This document shows, piece after piece, positions 52,517-61,837 of a stretch of DNA of 64,000 nt. Every line of letters starts with the position of its first letter. Positions within the stretch are counted from its first letter, which is position 1. The notes under the pieces are model-generated. The model saw nothing but the letters and a program-made list of their open reading frames with translations, was not told the DNA's origin and ran no database searches. This DNA is from Pseudomonadota bacterium (GTDB lineage Bacteria > Pseudomonadota > Gammaproteobacteria > Steroidobacterales > Steroidobacteraceae), in NCBI GenBank assembly GCA_021843755.1, contig JAKBWB010000038.1, forward strand, positions 1-64,000, in the 5' to 3' direction. Made by a program: the position numbers and the translations under genes.

Positions 52517-53548
52517 TCAGTCCGGCATGACGAGGCGCACGTCGATCGGCTCGCCTCGGGGGGGCGGCGGCGCGAACTGCGCGAGTCCCTTCTGCGCGAG
52601 CCATTCCCGGTTGAACAGGCGCGACTGGTACTTCGCGCCGCCATCGCACAGCACCGTCACCACCGTGTGGCCCGGACCGAGCTCGCCGGCCACGCGCGCG
52701 GCGGCGGCCACGTTGATGCCGCTGGTGCTCCCCAGGAAAAGCCCTTCCTCGTACAGGAGGCGGTAGACGTGGCCGACGGTCTCGCTGTCCTCGATATGGA
52801 TCGCGGCGTCGATCGGCGCGTCCTCGAGGTTGGCCGTGACGCGGCCGATGCCGATGCCCTCGGTAATCGAGCCGGAGCCGGTCGCCTTGAGCGTGCCGCT
52901 GCGCACGTATTCATACAGGCTGCTGCCGGGTGGATCGGCGAGCACGCAGCGCACGGCCTTGCGCTTGGACTTCAGGAAATGGCTCACGCCGGCGAAAGTG
53001 CCGCCGGTGCCCGAGGCGCAGGTGAACGCGTCGATCCGTCCGCCGGTCTGCGCCCAGATCTCCGGGCCGGTGGTGTCGATGTGCGCCTGGCGGTTGACGG
53101 TGTTGTCGAACTGGTTGGCCCAGATTGCGTTGGGTAGGTGCGCCGCGAGGCGCTGTGCGACCTTCTGGTACTGGTTGGGATTGCTGTACGGCACTGCCGG
53201 AACCGTGTGCACCTCGGCGCCGAGGGTGCTCAGCAGGCGGTATTTTTCCGGTGACTGGTTGTCGGGCATCACGATGACGCAGCGGTAGCCCCGGGCATTG
53301 CACACATGCGCCAGGCCGATCCCGGTGTTGCCCGCAGTGCCTTCGACGACCGTGCCGCCGGGGACGAGGGCGCCGCTGCGTTCGGCGGCGAGCACGATGG
53401 CGCGCGCCGCGCGATCCTTGACCGAGCCGCCGGGGTTGAGGAACTCGGCCTTGCCGAGCACTTCGCAACCGGTCGCTTCGCTGAGACGTCTGAGCCGGAT
53501 GAGCGGTGTCTGGCCAACCGTTGCGATAAACCCATCGTCAATGCTCAC
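52517..53548 (-). CDS. cysK: Cysteine synthase, O-acetylserine sulfhydrylase type
   Basis: This PLP enzyme of about 343 residues forms cysteine from O-acetylserine and sulfide. Lys44 in NPGGSVKDRAAR binds PLP; EGTAGNTGIGLA and SGTGGTFAG bind the substrate and cofactor phosphate. GTG at 53548 has a GGAGG seven bases upstream. The C-terminal extension (FNREWLAQKGLAQ) resembles the longer cysteine synthase A group found beside siroheme genes. It overlaps cysG by 11 bases; the operon runs cysH, cysG, cysK. Confidence 0.88.
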   Translation of the reverse strand: MSIDDGFIATVGQTPLIRLRRLSEATGCEVLGKAEFLNPGGSVKDRAARAIVLAAERSGALVPGGTVVEGTAGNTGIGLAHVCNARGYRCVIVMPDNQSPEKYRLLSTLGAEVHTVPAVPYSNPNQYQKVAQRLAAHLPNAIWANQFDNTVNRQAHIDTTGPEIWAQTGGRIDAFTCASGTGGTFAGVSHFLKSKRKAVRCVLADPPGSSLYEYVRSGTLKATGSGSITEGIGIGRVTANLEDAPIDAAIHIEDSETVGHVYRLLYEEGLFLGSTSGINVAAAARVAGELGPGHTVVTVLCDGGAKYQSRLFNREWLAQKGLAQFAPPPPRGEPIDVRLVMPD

Positions 53549-55073
53549 TGGTGTCCTCCGCCGGTACGAGGGGGGCCTCAAAATGCCGTTCGAGGTCCAC
53601 CGGCCCCTCGGCCGCAGTTGCCTCGGCGCCGAGCGCGGCGACTTCCCCGACCAGCAGCAGCGCCGGGGGCGTGATGCGCGCCTCGCGCGCGAGCGCGGCG
53701 ATGCTCGCGAGCGAGCCGCGCACGACCCGCTGTCCGGGCAGCGTGGCGCGCTCGATCAGTGCGGCCGGGAGGGTACGCTGTGCCCCGGCGGCGCTGAGCC
53801 GCGTGCAGATATGCTCCAGATGCGCCACACCCATATAGAAGACCACCGTCTGGTGGGGTCGCGCAAGAGCGGCCCAGTCGAGGGTTTGCTCATCGAGCGC
53901 GTGGCCGGTGACGAATGTCAGGCTCTGGGCGATAGTGCGCTGCGTCAGGGGTATGGCAGCGGCGGCGGCGGCGGCGAGCGCCGCGGTAATGCCCGGCACG
54001 ATGGTGAAGGGAATGCCGTGCTGCGCCAGCGCGTCTACCTCCTCGCCGCCGCGACCGAAGACGAACGGGTCGCCGCCCTTCAAGCGCGCCACACGCTCTC
54101 CGGAGCGCGCCAAACGGACCATGAGTTCCTCGATCTGCGCCTGATCGGTGTGTGCTCTGCGCGGTTCGCAGCTGGAGCCCTTGCCAACGAACACGCGGCG
54201 GGCGTCGCGACGCGCGCGCTCCAGTACCGCCTCGGGAACCAGGCGGTCATACAGGATGACATCGGCCTGCTGCAGCAGCTGCAGCGCCCGCAGCGTCAGC
54301 AGGTCCGGATCGCCGGGGCCGGCGCCGATGAGGTAGACCTCCCCGAGGCGGCGCGCGTCGGTGAGGCGCGAGGCGGCCGCCTGCGCCGCATGCAGCTCGC
54401 GCTCGAAGTCGTTTCGTGCGCCGTGCGCGTCGCCCTGCAGAATGTGCGTGCCCGCAGCGCCGCGCACGATGCGCTCCCAGAACGCCGTCCGGGCGCCCGG
54501 CGCGAGCGCGCGCTGTACGCGCTTGCGCCGCTCGCCGATGAAGCGGGCCAGAGACCCGAGCGTTGCGGGCAAGAGTGCCTCGATCTGCTCGCGTACCCAG
54601 CGGGCCAGCACCGGTGCCTGGCCGCCCGAGCCCACCGCAACGATCAACGGTGCGCGGTCAATGATGGCCGGGAAGTAGAACGAGGAGAGTTCGGCATCAT
54701 CGACGACATTCACGGGCAGGGCCCGCGCGCGCGCCGCGGCCGAAACCGCCGCGTTGACCTCTCTGCGGTCCGTCGCGGCGATGACCAGCCGCATTCCCTC
54801 GAGGTGCGGCGGTGCAAAGGCCTCGGCCCGGTGCGTGAGGCTGCCCGCGGCGGCGCGCGCGGCGAGCGTCTGGCACAGTCGTGGCGCTATCACCGTGACG
54901 TCCGCGCCCACTCGCAGCAGCAGCTCGATCTTGCGTTCGGCAACGTGCCCGCCGCCGACCACGGCGACCGGCGTGGCGCGCAGCTGCAGGAAGATGGGCA
55001 GGTGGTCCAAGCCGCTTGCCGCGGCGCTCAGGCCTGGGCCGTCGCCGGACGCACTCTGGGGTGCAGGCCGCAT
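53538..55073 (-). CDS. cysG: Siroheme synthase CysG
   Basis: This 511-residue protein makes siroheme from uroporphyrinogen III. The N-terminal part (to about 215) is the dehydrogenase/ferrochelatase (VAVVGGGHVAERKIELLLRVGADVTVIAP, in the NAD-binding loop). The C-terminal part (from about 240) is the uroporphyrinogen methyltransferase (VYLIGAGPGDPDLLTLRALQ, LYDRLV, GGDPFVFGRGGEE). A TTG at 55010, just before the usual LDHLPIFLQL start, may be the true start and avoids the 46-base overlap with cysH. Siroheme is the cofactor of CysI downstream. Confidence 0.93.
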   Translation of the reverse strand: MRPAPQSASGDGPGLSAAASGLDHLPIFLQLRATPVAVVGGGHVAERKIELLLRVGADVTVIAPRLCQTLAARAAAGSLTHRAEAFAPPHLEGMRLVIAATDRREVNAAVSAAARARALPVNVVDDAELSSFYFPAIIDRAPLIVAVGSGGQAPVLARWVREQIEALLPATLGSLARFIGERRKRVQRALAPGARTAFWERIVRGAAGTHILQGDAHGARNDFERELHAAQAAASRLTDARRLGEVYLIGAGPGDPDLLTLRALQLLQQADVILYDRLVPEAVLERARRDARRVFVGKGSSCEPRRAHTDQAQIEELMVRLARSGERVARLKGGDPFVFGRGGEEVDALAQHGIPFTIVPGITAALAAAAAAAIPLTQRTIAQSLTFVTGHALDEQTLDWAALARPHQTVVFYMGVAHLEHICTRLSAAGAQRTLPAALIERATLPGQRVVRGSLASIAALAREARITPPALLLVGEVAALGAEATAAEGPVDLERHFEAPLVPAEDTSEH

Positions 55074-55744
55074 TCACGGGACTCGGGGTGCTCCCACCAC
55101 CACCGGCCGGCGCGCCGGCTCTCTCCGGGCTGGATGGCGCGCGTGCAGGGCGAGCAGCCGATGCTGGGGAACTGACGGTCGTGCAGCACGTTGTACGGCA
55201 GTTTGCGGGCGCGGATGTACTGCCACACCTCGGCCTCGGTCCACTCAAGCAGCGGGCTTACCTTGTACAGACCGTGCTCGCCGTCCCATTCCAGCGGTTG
55301 GGCGCGTGCGCGCATCGTCGATTGCTCGTGGCGCACGCCGGTCACCCACCCGTCATAGCCGGCAATGGCGCGGCCGAAAGGCTCGAGCTTGCGCACCCGG
55401 CAGCACTCGAGGCGTGCCTCCAGGCTGTGGTAGAAGCCGTTGACCCCCTGGGCGGCGGTGAGTCGCTCGAGCGCCGCGGCGTCGGGGTGCACCATCCGCA
55501 GTATGCGCCGGTAGCGCCACTGCAGCTTTTCCACCAGATCGTAGGTTTCCTGGTGGAGACGCCCCGTGTCGATGCTGAACATGTCGATCTCGGGCAGGTG
55601 CGTCCAGATGATGTCGGTGAGCACCATGGCTTCAGCGCCGAGGCTGTTGGCATACACCAGCCTCGGGTGCGCCCGCAATGCGGCGGCGAGCCGCTCGCGC
55701 ACGGTATGTGCCTTGTGCTCGATCGGGTTCAACAGCTCAGCCAT
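55028..55744 (-). CDS. cysH: Adenylylsulfate (APS) reductase, CysH family
   Basis: This 238-residue reductase makes sulfite. The cysteine pairs CC (114-115) and C-x2-C (197, 200: GCSPC) are those of a [4Fe-4S] cluster found in APS reductases and missing from E. coli-type PAPS reductase; Cys225 in ESRECGLH is the active-site residue. It therefore probably uses APS directly. The first gene of the cysH-cysG-cysK operon, divergent from cysB. Confidence 0.92.
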   Translation of the reverse strand: MAELLNPIEHKAHTVRERLAAALRAHPRLVYANSLGAEAMVLTDIIWTHLPEIDMFSIDTGRLHQETYDLVEKLQWRYRRILRMVHPDAAALERLTAAQGVNGFYHSLEARLECCRVRKLEPFGRAIAGYDGWVTGVRHEQSTMRARAQPLEWDGEHGLYKVSPLLEWTEAEVWQYIRARKLPYNVLHDRQFPSIGCSPCTRAIQPGESRRAGRWWWEHPESRECGLHPRVRPATAQA

Positions 55745-55855
55745 GATGCGCGGGACTATATCCAGGGGGGGTGCGGCGCAGAACGAATGATTGCTTCTGA
55801 GGCACTACGGAGCGGTTATGGATGCTCCCGAGCCATTGCGCTACGCTTCCCGGCC

Positions 55856-56827
55856 ATGAAACTGCACCAGTTGCGCTATCTGGCCGCGATCGCCCAGAGC
55901 GGCCTGAACATCACGGCCGCGGCCGAGAAGCTGCACACCTCTCAGCCCGGGGTGAGCAAGCAGATCAAGCTGCTGGAGGACGAGCTGGGGTTTCAGATCT
56001 TCCTGCGCGAGGGGCGCACGCTCACCCGCATCACGCCGGCCGGTCAGGAGGTGATCGACCGGGCGCTGCAGGTGCTGCAGCAGGTGCAGAGCATCCGCGC
56101 GCTCTCGACGGAGCTGCGCGACGAGGGGCGGGGGAGTTTGTCGATCGGCACGACGCACACTCAGGCGCGCTACGTACTTCCGGCGGTGATCCAGGCGTTT
56201 CGTGCGCGCTATCCGAACGTGCGCTTGAATCTGCACCAGGGTACCTCGGAGCAGATCGCCGAGATGATGGCGCAGGACCGCATCGATTGCGTCATCGCAA
56301 CCGGCTCGGAGCAGCGCTTCGCCGCACTGACGCTGCTGCCCTGTTACCGTTGGAGCCGGGTGGTGATCGTGCCGCGCGCGCACGCGCTGGCGCGCCTGGA
56401 TCGGTTGACCTACCGGGCGCTCGCCGCCTACCCGCTGATCACCTACACGTTCAGCTTCAGCGGACCGTCCTCGCTGAACGAGGCGTTTTCCCGGGCGGGC
56501 CATACCCCGAATGTCGCGATCACCGCACAGGACGCCGATGTGATCGTCACCTACGTTCGGCTCGGCCTCGGAGTCGGTATCGTCGCGCCGATGGCGGTCG
56601 CCGAGGGGGCCGAGGACCTTGCGGTGCTCGATGCCTCGCACCTGCTGCCCGCGCACACGACCTGGCTCGGGTTTCGCCGCGGGGCGCTGCTGCGCGGCTA
56701 CATGTACGAGTTTGCGCAGCTGCTCGCCCCGCATCTGGAGCGACGGCTGGTCGAGCGGGCTCATCGGGCCGGCAATCCGGCCGCGACCGCCGCGCTGTTC
56801 GCGGACGTGCCGCTGCCGCAGCGCTGA
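55856..56827 (+). CDS. cysB: LysR-family regulator of sulfur assimilation CysB
   Basis: This 323-residue LysR-type regulator has the N-terminal helix-turn-helix with MKLHQLRYLAAI and TAAAEKLHTSQPGVSKQIKLLEDELG, the CysB hallmark, and an effector domain with SIGTTHTQARYVLPAVI and TFSFSGPSSLN. N-acetylserine or O-acetylserine is the known effector. It is divergent from cysH, so control of the adjacent sulfur genes is expected. Confidence 0.95.
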   Translation: MKLHQLRYLAAIAQSGLNITAAAEKLHTSQPGVSKQIKLLEDELGFQIFLREGRTLTRITPAGQEVIDRALQVLQQVQSIRALSTELRDEGRGSLSIGTTHTQARYVLPAVIQAFRARYPNVRLNLHQGTSEQIAEMMAQDRIDCVIATGSEQRFAALTLLPCYRWSRVVIVPRAHALARLDRLTYRALAAYPLITYTFSFSGPSSLNEAFSRAGHTPNVAITAQDADVIVTYVRLGLGVGIVAPMAVAEGAEDLAVLDASHLLPAHTTWLGFRRGALLRGYMYEFAQLLAPHLERRLVERAHRAGNPAATAALFADVPLPQR

Positions 56828-56870
56828 GCTGCGCACCGCGGAGCAAACCCTGGGCGCCGAACGTCTATCC

Positions 56871-58208
56871 GTGCTCGACCGGCGCCGCGCCGGGGTGCTG
56901 GCGCATCTGAGCTCGCTGCGCTGGCCGCTCGGTCGCGGCGGGCGCGCCTTCATCGACTGGCTGGCCGCCGCGGGGTTCACCGTCTGGCAGTTTCTGCCCG
57001 TCGGGCCGACCGGCGCGGACCGCTCGCCGTATTTTGCGCGCTCGGATTTTGCCGGCGCGCCGGCGCTGCTCGATCCGGCCGAGCCGCCGGGCGATGCGGC
57101 CGACCGCTCCGCATTTCTCGAGACAACGGCCCAGTGGCTCGAGGACTACGCGCTGTTCGAGGCGGCGAGCGAGGCGTTCGGCGGTGCACCGTGGTGGAGC
57201 TGGCCGGAGCCGCTGCGCGAGCGCGAACCGGCGGCGCTGCGGCGGCTGCGGCACGAGCGCGCCGCGCGGATCGAGCAAGTGCGCGCCGAGCAGTTCGCCT
57301 TCTTCGTTCAATGGCGCAGATTGCACGAGTACGCGCACGCGCACGGCGTGCGGCTTTTCGGCGACTTGCCGTTCTACATAGGACCGATGTCGGCCGAGAC
57401 CTGGACGGACCGCGAGCAGTTCCAGCTGACTCCCGAGGGCCGGCCGGCTGCCGTGGCGGGTGTGCCGCCGGATTACTTTTCCGAAGGGGGCCAGGTGTGG
57501 GGCAATCCGTTGTACGACTGGCCGGCCATGCGGCGCGACGGCTTCGCGTTCTGGCGGGCGCGCGTGCGCGCGCAGCTCGAGCGTGTCGACCTGCTGCGGG
57601 TGGATCACTTCCGGGCGTTCGCCGCGCATTGGGCGGTTCCGGCCGGGGCACCCGATGCGCGCGGTGGCCGCTGGTGCCCGACCCCGGGGCACGAGGTGCT
57701 CGAGCGCCTGCGACAGGAGTGGGGGGTATTGCCGATCGCGGCCGAGGACCTCGGGGTGATCACCGTGGACGTGACGGCGCTGCGCAAGGCGTTCGCGCTG
57801 CCCGGTATGCGCGTGCTGCAATTTGCCTTCGACGGCTCGCCCGACAACCCGCATCTGCCCCGGCATTTCACCGCTGACTGCATCGCCTATACCGGCACGC
57901 ACGACAACGACACCACGCTCGGCTGGTACGAGAGCCTCGATGCCGGCACCCGGCGCTATGTCGATCAGACGCTCGAGCTGCAGCCGGAGTCGGTGCCGGA
58001 AGCGATCGTGCGGGTCGTGCTCGCCTCGGCGGCGCCGCTGGCGGTGATTCCGCTGCAGGATCTGCTCGGCCTCGGCTCCGAGGCACGCCTCAATACGCCC
58101 GGTACCCGTGGTTGGCGCAACTGGCGCTGGCAGCTGCCCGCCGGGGCTCTCACCGCCGAGCGCGCCGCGCATTGGGCCGCACTCAACAAGGACTGTGCAC
58201 GTGACTGA
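56871..58208 (+). CDS. malQ: 4-alpha-glucanotransferase (GH77), short
   Basis: This amylomaltase of about 445 residues transfers glucan chains in starch/maltodextrin metabolism. The GH77 residues are present: nucleophile Asp in LLRVDHFR, acid/base Glu in PIAAEDLG, and GTHDNDT. The N-terminal domain is short and atypical, with GVLAHLSSLRWPLGRGG where relatives have GVLLHPTSLPS-like sequence. The start (GTG 56871) is uncertain. It lies between cysB and the sulfite reductase genes without other glycogen genes nearby. Confidence 0.8.
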   Translation: MLDRRRAGVLAHLSSLRWPLGRGGRAFIDWLAAAGFTVWQFLPVGPTGADRSPYFARSDFAGAPALLDPAEPPGDAADRSAFLETTAQWLEDYALFEAASEAFGGAPWWSWPEPLREREPAALRRLRHERAARIEQVRAEQFAFFVQWRRLHEYAHAHGVRLFGDLPFYIGPMSAETWTDREQFQLTPEGRPAAVAGVPPDYFSEGGQVWGNPLYDWPAMRRDGFAFWRARVRAQLERVDLLRVDHFRAFAAHWAVPAGAPDARGGRWCPTPGHEVLERLRQEWGVLPIAAEDLGVITVDVTALRKAFALPGMRVLQFAFDGSPDNPHLPRHFTADCIAYTGTHDNDTTLGWYESLDAGTRRYVDQTLELQPESVPEAIVRVVLASAAPLAVIPLQDLLGLGSEARLNTPGTRGWRNWRWQLPAGALTAERAAHWAALNKDCARD

Positions 58209-58220
58209 GCCGGGGCATGC

Positions 58221-58706
58221 TCACGCGCCGAAGCGCACGCGTTCGACAGCCGGCAGCGGCTCGGCCTTCTGGTAGGCGACGCTGTAGCGCCCGAGGGCCT
58301 GCAGGGCGCTCTGCGGGTCCTCGCCCTCGGCCAGATCGAAAGCATCGCAGCCGCAGCGGGCCATGAGCAAGAGCAGGTCGCGCTTGACACCGGCGCCCAC
58401 GGCGCGTACCTCGCCGGCAAAACCGAGCCGGCGCAGGACCGTCGCCTGCGTGAAGCCGCGGCCGTCGCTGAAGTTGGGGAATTCCACCGCGACGAGGCTC
58501 AGTCGCGGCAGGTCGGCGCGCAGCTGTTCGGGATCGTCCGCCGGCGTGAGCCGCACGCCGAGCTTACCGCCGCGCCGCAACGATTGGCCGGGTTGCGCGT
58601 GCAGCTCGGCCAGCGGCACGACGAGGTCATCGGTCTGGCTGGCGGGCTCGCCGGGGTAGCGCCAGTGATCGATGACCCACTCACGCTGCCGCAAGATCCG
58701 TCGCAT
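58221..58706 (-). CDS. DUF934 family protein, sulfite-reductase partner
   Basis: This protein of about 161 residues belongs to DUF934, a family almost always found next to CysI in proteobacteria without a CysJ flavoprotein. LVAVEFPNFSDGRGFTQATVLRRLGF and GEVRAVGAGVKRDLLLLMARCGCDAF are its core signatures (each quoted within twenty residues or split). It overlaps the cysI stop by 26 bases, so it is co-translated. Proposed roles include helping electron delivery or assembly of sulfite reductase; none is proven by sequence. Confidence 0.85.
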   Translation of the reverse strand: MRRILRQREWVIDHWRYPGEPASQTDDLVVPLAELHAQPGQSLRRGGKLGVRLTPADDPEQLRADLPRLSLVAVEFPNFSDGRGFTQATVLRRLGFAGEVRAVGAGVKRDLLLLMARCGCDAFDLAEGEDPQSALQALGRYSVAYQKAEPLPAVERVRFGA

Positions 58707-60336
58707 AGACACGTTCCTTGAAGGGCTCGATGCCGATGCGCCGCACCGTATCGATGAAGTACTCGCCGTCGGCGCGCTCATCGCGGTAAACCTCGACGAT
58801 GCGCTCGAGGGTGGCCGCAACCTGCGCCTGCGGCACCGACGGACCGATGACTTCGCCGAGGGCGGCGCGGCCGCTGCCGGCGCCACCGAGGGTGATCTGG
58901 TACCACTCCTCGCCGTGCTTGTCGACGCCAAGGATGCCGATGTGGCCGATGTGATGATGACCGCAGGCATTCATGCAGCCGGACATCTTCAGTTCGATCG
59001 GACCGAGATCGTACAGGTAGTCCAGGTCATCGAAGCGCGCCTGGATGGCCCGCGCGACACTCAATGTCCCGGCATTCGCGAGCGAGCAGAAATCCAGTCC
59101 CGGACAGGCGATCATGTCGGTGAGCGTGCCGATGTTGGCCGTGGCGAGCTCGAGCTCGCGCAGGCGCAGCCACAGCCGGTACAGCTCGGTCTGCGGCACA
59201 TCGGCGAGCACCAGGTTCTGATCATGCGTGGTGCGCACCTCGCCGAAGCTCAGCTCCTCGGCCAGATCCGCCACCGCCTCCATCTGGCCTGCCGTGATGT
59301 CGCCGGGATTGCGGCCATGGGCCTTGAGGCTCACGAACACCGCGCGGTAGCCGCTGACGCGGTGTGCGCGCGTGTTGTAGCGATACCAGGCGAGAAACGG
59401 TGCCTCGCGGCCGCGGGTCGGGTCGATGTCGGGGCGGGTCTCATAGGGCGGCGGCTCGAAATGCGCGCGCACGCGCGCGAGCTGCTCGGGGCTCAGTCGC
59501 GGCGAGTGCTCGCGTCCGCTGCGCCATTCCTGCTCGATCAGCTCGCGCATCCGTTCGATACCGAGGGTCTTGACCAGGATCTTGATGCGTGCCTTGTGGA
59601 TGTTGTCGCGCCGGCCGAGGCGGTTGTAGACGCGCAGCACCGCTTCGAGGTAGGCGAACAGTTCCTCGGCCGGCAGGAACTCGCGCACGCGCTGGGCGAG
59701 GATGGGCTGGCGGCCGAGCCCCCCTCCGACCCAGACCTCGAAACCGAGCGGTCCGCCGGCGTTGTCTCGAATGCGCAGGCCGATGTCGTGCGCCTGGATC
59801 AGGGCGCGGTCCGCGCTCGAGCCGCTGACGGCGATCTTGAACTTGCGCGGCAGGTAGGTGAACTCGGGGTGCAGCGTCGCCCACTGGCGGATCAGCTCGC
59901 AGTACGGGCGGGGATCCTCGATCTCGTCGGGGGCGACCCCGGCGAGGTGGTCGCTGGTCACGTTGCGCACGCAGTTGCCGCTCGTCTGTATGGCGTGCAT
60001 CTGCACTTCGGCCAGTTCGGCGAGGATGTCCGGCACCTCGGGCAGCTGCGGCCAATTCAGCTGCAGGTTCTGCCGCGTCGTGACGTGTCCGATGCCGCGG
60101 TCGTAGCGGCGGGTGATCGCGGCGAGCGCGCGGAGCTGGCGGGTGCTGAGCAGTCCGTACGGTATGGCGATGCGCAGCATCGGCGCATGACGCTGGATAT
60201 ACAGGCCGTTGCGCAGGCGCAAAGCCTTGAATTCCTCCTCGGAGAGCGATCCGGCGAGGAAGCGGCGCGTCTGGTCGCGGAATTCCGCAACCCGCTGCTC
60301 GAGGAACGCCTGGTCGAGCGCATCGTAGCGGTACAT
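58681..60336 (-). CDS. cysI: Sulfite reductase hemoprotein CysI, ferredoxin-type
   Basis: This 551-residue enzyme reduces sulfite to sulfide by six electrons using siroheme and a [4Fe-4S] cluster. The cluster cysteines are in CPGLDFC and GCMNACGHHH near residues 425-470, and HVTTRQNLQLNW and QTSGNCVRNVTSDHLAG are the siroheme-binding signatures. No CysJ gene is present, so reducing power may come from ferredoxin. It is followed by DUF934. Confidence 0.92.
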   Translation of the reverse strand: MYRYDALDQAFLEQRVAEFRDQTRRFLAGSLSEEEFKALRLRNGLYIQRHAPMLRIAIPYGLLSTRQLRALAAITRRYDRGIGHVTTRQNLQLNWPQLPEVPDILAELAEVQMHAIQTSGNCVRNVTSDHLAGVAPDEIEDPRPYCELIRQWATLHPEFTYLPRKFKIAVSGSSADRALIQAHDIGLRIRDNAGGPLGFEVWVGGGLGRQPILAQRVREFLPAEELFAYLEAVLRVYNRLGRRDNIHKARIKILVKTLGIERMRELIEQEWRSGREHSPRLSPEQLARVRAHFEPPPYETRPDIDPTRGREAPFLAWYRYNTRAHRVSGYRAVFVSLKAHGRNPGDITAGQMEAVADLAEELSFGEVRTTHDQNLVLADVPQTELYRLWLRLRELELATANIGTLTDMIACPGLDFCSLANAGTLSVARAIQARFDDLDYLYDLGPIELKMSGCMNACGHHHIGHIGILGVDKHGEEWYQITLGGAGSGRAALGEVIGPSVPQAQVAATLERIVEVYRDERADGEYFIDTVRRIGIEPFKERVYATDLAAA

Positions 60337-60470
60337 GCGGCCGCACTATAGGCGTGGTGCCGAGGCGGGCTAAATACCGTGTGGTTTGGCACTCCCCCCG
60401 CCCGGTTATGAGCCGCCGGCCGGTGGTGCGATAATGGTGCTCTCGCCGAGTCGGGCGCAAAGGGGCAACG

Positions 60471-60920
60471 ATGGGACTGTACTTCGAGGAGTTCACCGTC
60501 GGACAGCGCTTCGAGCACCAAGTCCGCCGCACGGTCACCGAGACTGACAACCTGCTGTTCTGCGCCCTGACCATGAATCCGGCTGCCATCCATCTCGACG
60601 CGGAGTACTGTCGTGATACGCCCTTCGGCGAGCGCATCGTCAATAGCGTGTTTACCCTCGGCCTGCTGGTGGGCCTGTCGGTCTATGACACCACCTTCGG
60701 CACCACCATCGGCAACCTCGGCTGGGATGAGGTCAAGTTTCCGCGCCCGGTGCGCGTGGGGGACACGCTGCGGGCGGTGAGCACCGTGCACTCGGTGCGC
60801 GAGAGCCGTTCGCGGGGCGATTCGGGCATCGTGATATTCGACCATCGCGCTTACAACCAGCACGACGAGGAGGTCGCCTCATGCCGCCGCGCGGCGCTGA
60901 TGTTGAAGCGGCCGCAATGA
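60471..60920 (+). CDS. MaoC-like dehydratase (mesaconyl/enoyl-CoA hydratase-like)
   Basis: This 149-residue hot-dog-fold protein matches MaoC-family hydratases, which add water to enoyl-CoA thioesters. The catalytic region contains NPAAIHLDAEYCRDTPFGERIVNSVFTLGL, with the Asp and His characteristic of the family. It is the first gene of a three-gene operon with HpcH/CitE-type aldolase, an arrangement seen in (methyl)malyl-CoA or citramalyl-CoA metabolism. Ribosome binding site GGGG precedes the ATG. Confidence 0.82.
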   Translation: MGLYFEEFTVGQRFEHQVRRTVTETDNLLFCALTMNPAAIHLDAEYCRDTPFGERIVNSVFTLGLLVGLSVYDTTFGTTIGNLGWDEVKFPRPVRVGDTLRAVSTVHSVRESRSRGDSGIVIFDHRAYNQHDEEVASCRRAALMLKRPQ

Positions 60921-61837
60921 GCGGCGCGCGGGTGCTGCGCTCGCTGCTGTTCGTACCGGGCGACAGCGAGCGAAAACTGGCGCGGGGACTGGGCAGCGGA
61001 GCCGATGCGCTGATCGTGGATCTGGAGGACTCGGTCGAGCCAGGCCGGCTCCCGGCCGCGCGCGCCCAGGTGCTGGAGTTCCTGCAGGGGGAAACCAAAC
61101 GCACGGCCGCCGAGCTGTGGGTGCGGGTCAACGCGCTCTCGAGCGGCAGGCTCTACGAGGATGTCACGGCGGTTCTGCCCGGGCGGCCGGCGGGCCTGGT
61201 GCTGCCGAAAGTCGAAAGCTACGCGGATATCGATCGCATCGCGCTCACGCTCGAGGCGATCGAGGCCGGCCACAGACTCCCAATCGGTTCGACGCGCCTG
61301 ATCGTGATCGGCACCGAGACGCCGGCCGCAGTGCTGGCGCTCGGTCAGTACCCGCAGGCGGCGGCCACGCACCGCGCTTGCGCGCGCCGCCTGGCCGGCT
61401 TGACGTGGGGTATGGAGGATCTGTCGGCGGCGCTCGGGGTGACCGCTCAGCGCGGCCCCGACGGCTCGCTGCGCCCGGTATTCGAGCAGGCGCGTACCAC
61501 GTGTTTGCTCGCCGCCGCGGCGCTGGGCGTTCAAGCCCTCGACGGGGTGTTCGCCGAGTTTCGCGATGCCGAGGGCTTGCAGCGCGAGGCGCGGCGGGCG
61601 CGGGCCGACGGATTTACGGGCAAGCTGGCGATTCATCCCGACCAGATCCCGCCGATTCATGCCGCCTTCACCCCCAGTGCCGAGGAAATCGAGTGGGCGG
61701 GCCGCGTGCTCGCCGCGTTTGAGGCCGCGGGAACAGGTGTGACGGCGCTGGACGGCCGCATGATCGACCGGCCGCATCGGTTGCTGGCGGTGCGTATTCT
61801 TTCGTTGGCGGGTATCGAGCCGGGAGCAAGTGCATGA
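60917..61837 (+). CDS. HpcH/HpaI aldolase/citrate lyase-family protein (CitE/malyl-CoA lyase-like)
   Basis: This protein of about 306 residues is related to CitE and malyl-CoA/beta-methylmalyl-CoA lyases. RSLLFVPGDSERKLARGLGSGADALIVDLEDSVEP (in two parts), GLVLPKVES and GLTWGMEDLSAALG hold the metal and CoA-binding residues; FTGKLAIHPDQI is also conserved. ATG at 60917 overlaps the MaoC-like stop. Together they suggest hydration of an enoyl-CoA followed by C-C cleavage. The exact substrate cannot be told. Confidence 0.85.
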   Translation: MSGARVLRSLLFVPGDSERKLARGLGSGADALIVDLEDSVEPGRLPAARAQVLEFLQGETKRTAAELWVRVNALSSGRLYEDVTAVLPGRPAGLVLPKVESYADIDRIALTLEAIEAGHRLPIGSTRLIVIGTETPAAVLALGQYPQAAATHRACARRLAGLTWGMEDLSAALGVTAQRGPDGSLRPVFEQARTTCLLAAAALGVQALDGVFAEFRDAEGLQREARRARADGFTGKLAIHPDQIPPIHAAFTPSAEEIEWAGRVLAAFEAAGTGVTALDGRMIDRPHRLLAVRILSLAGIEPGASA

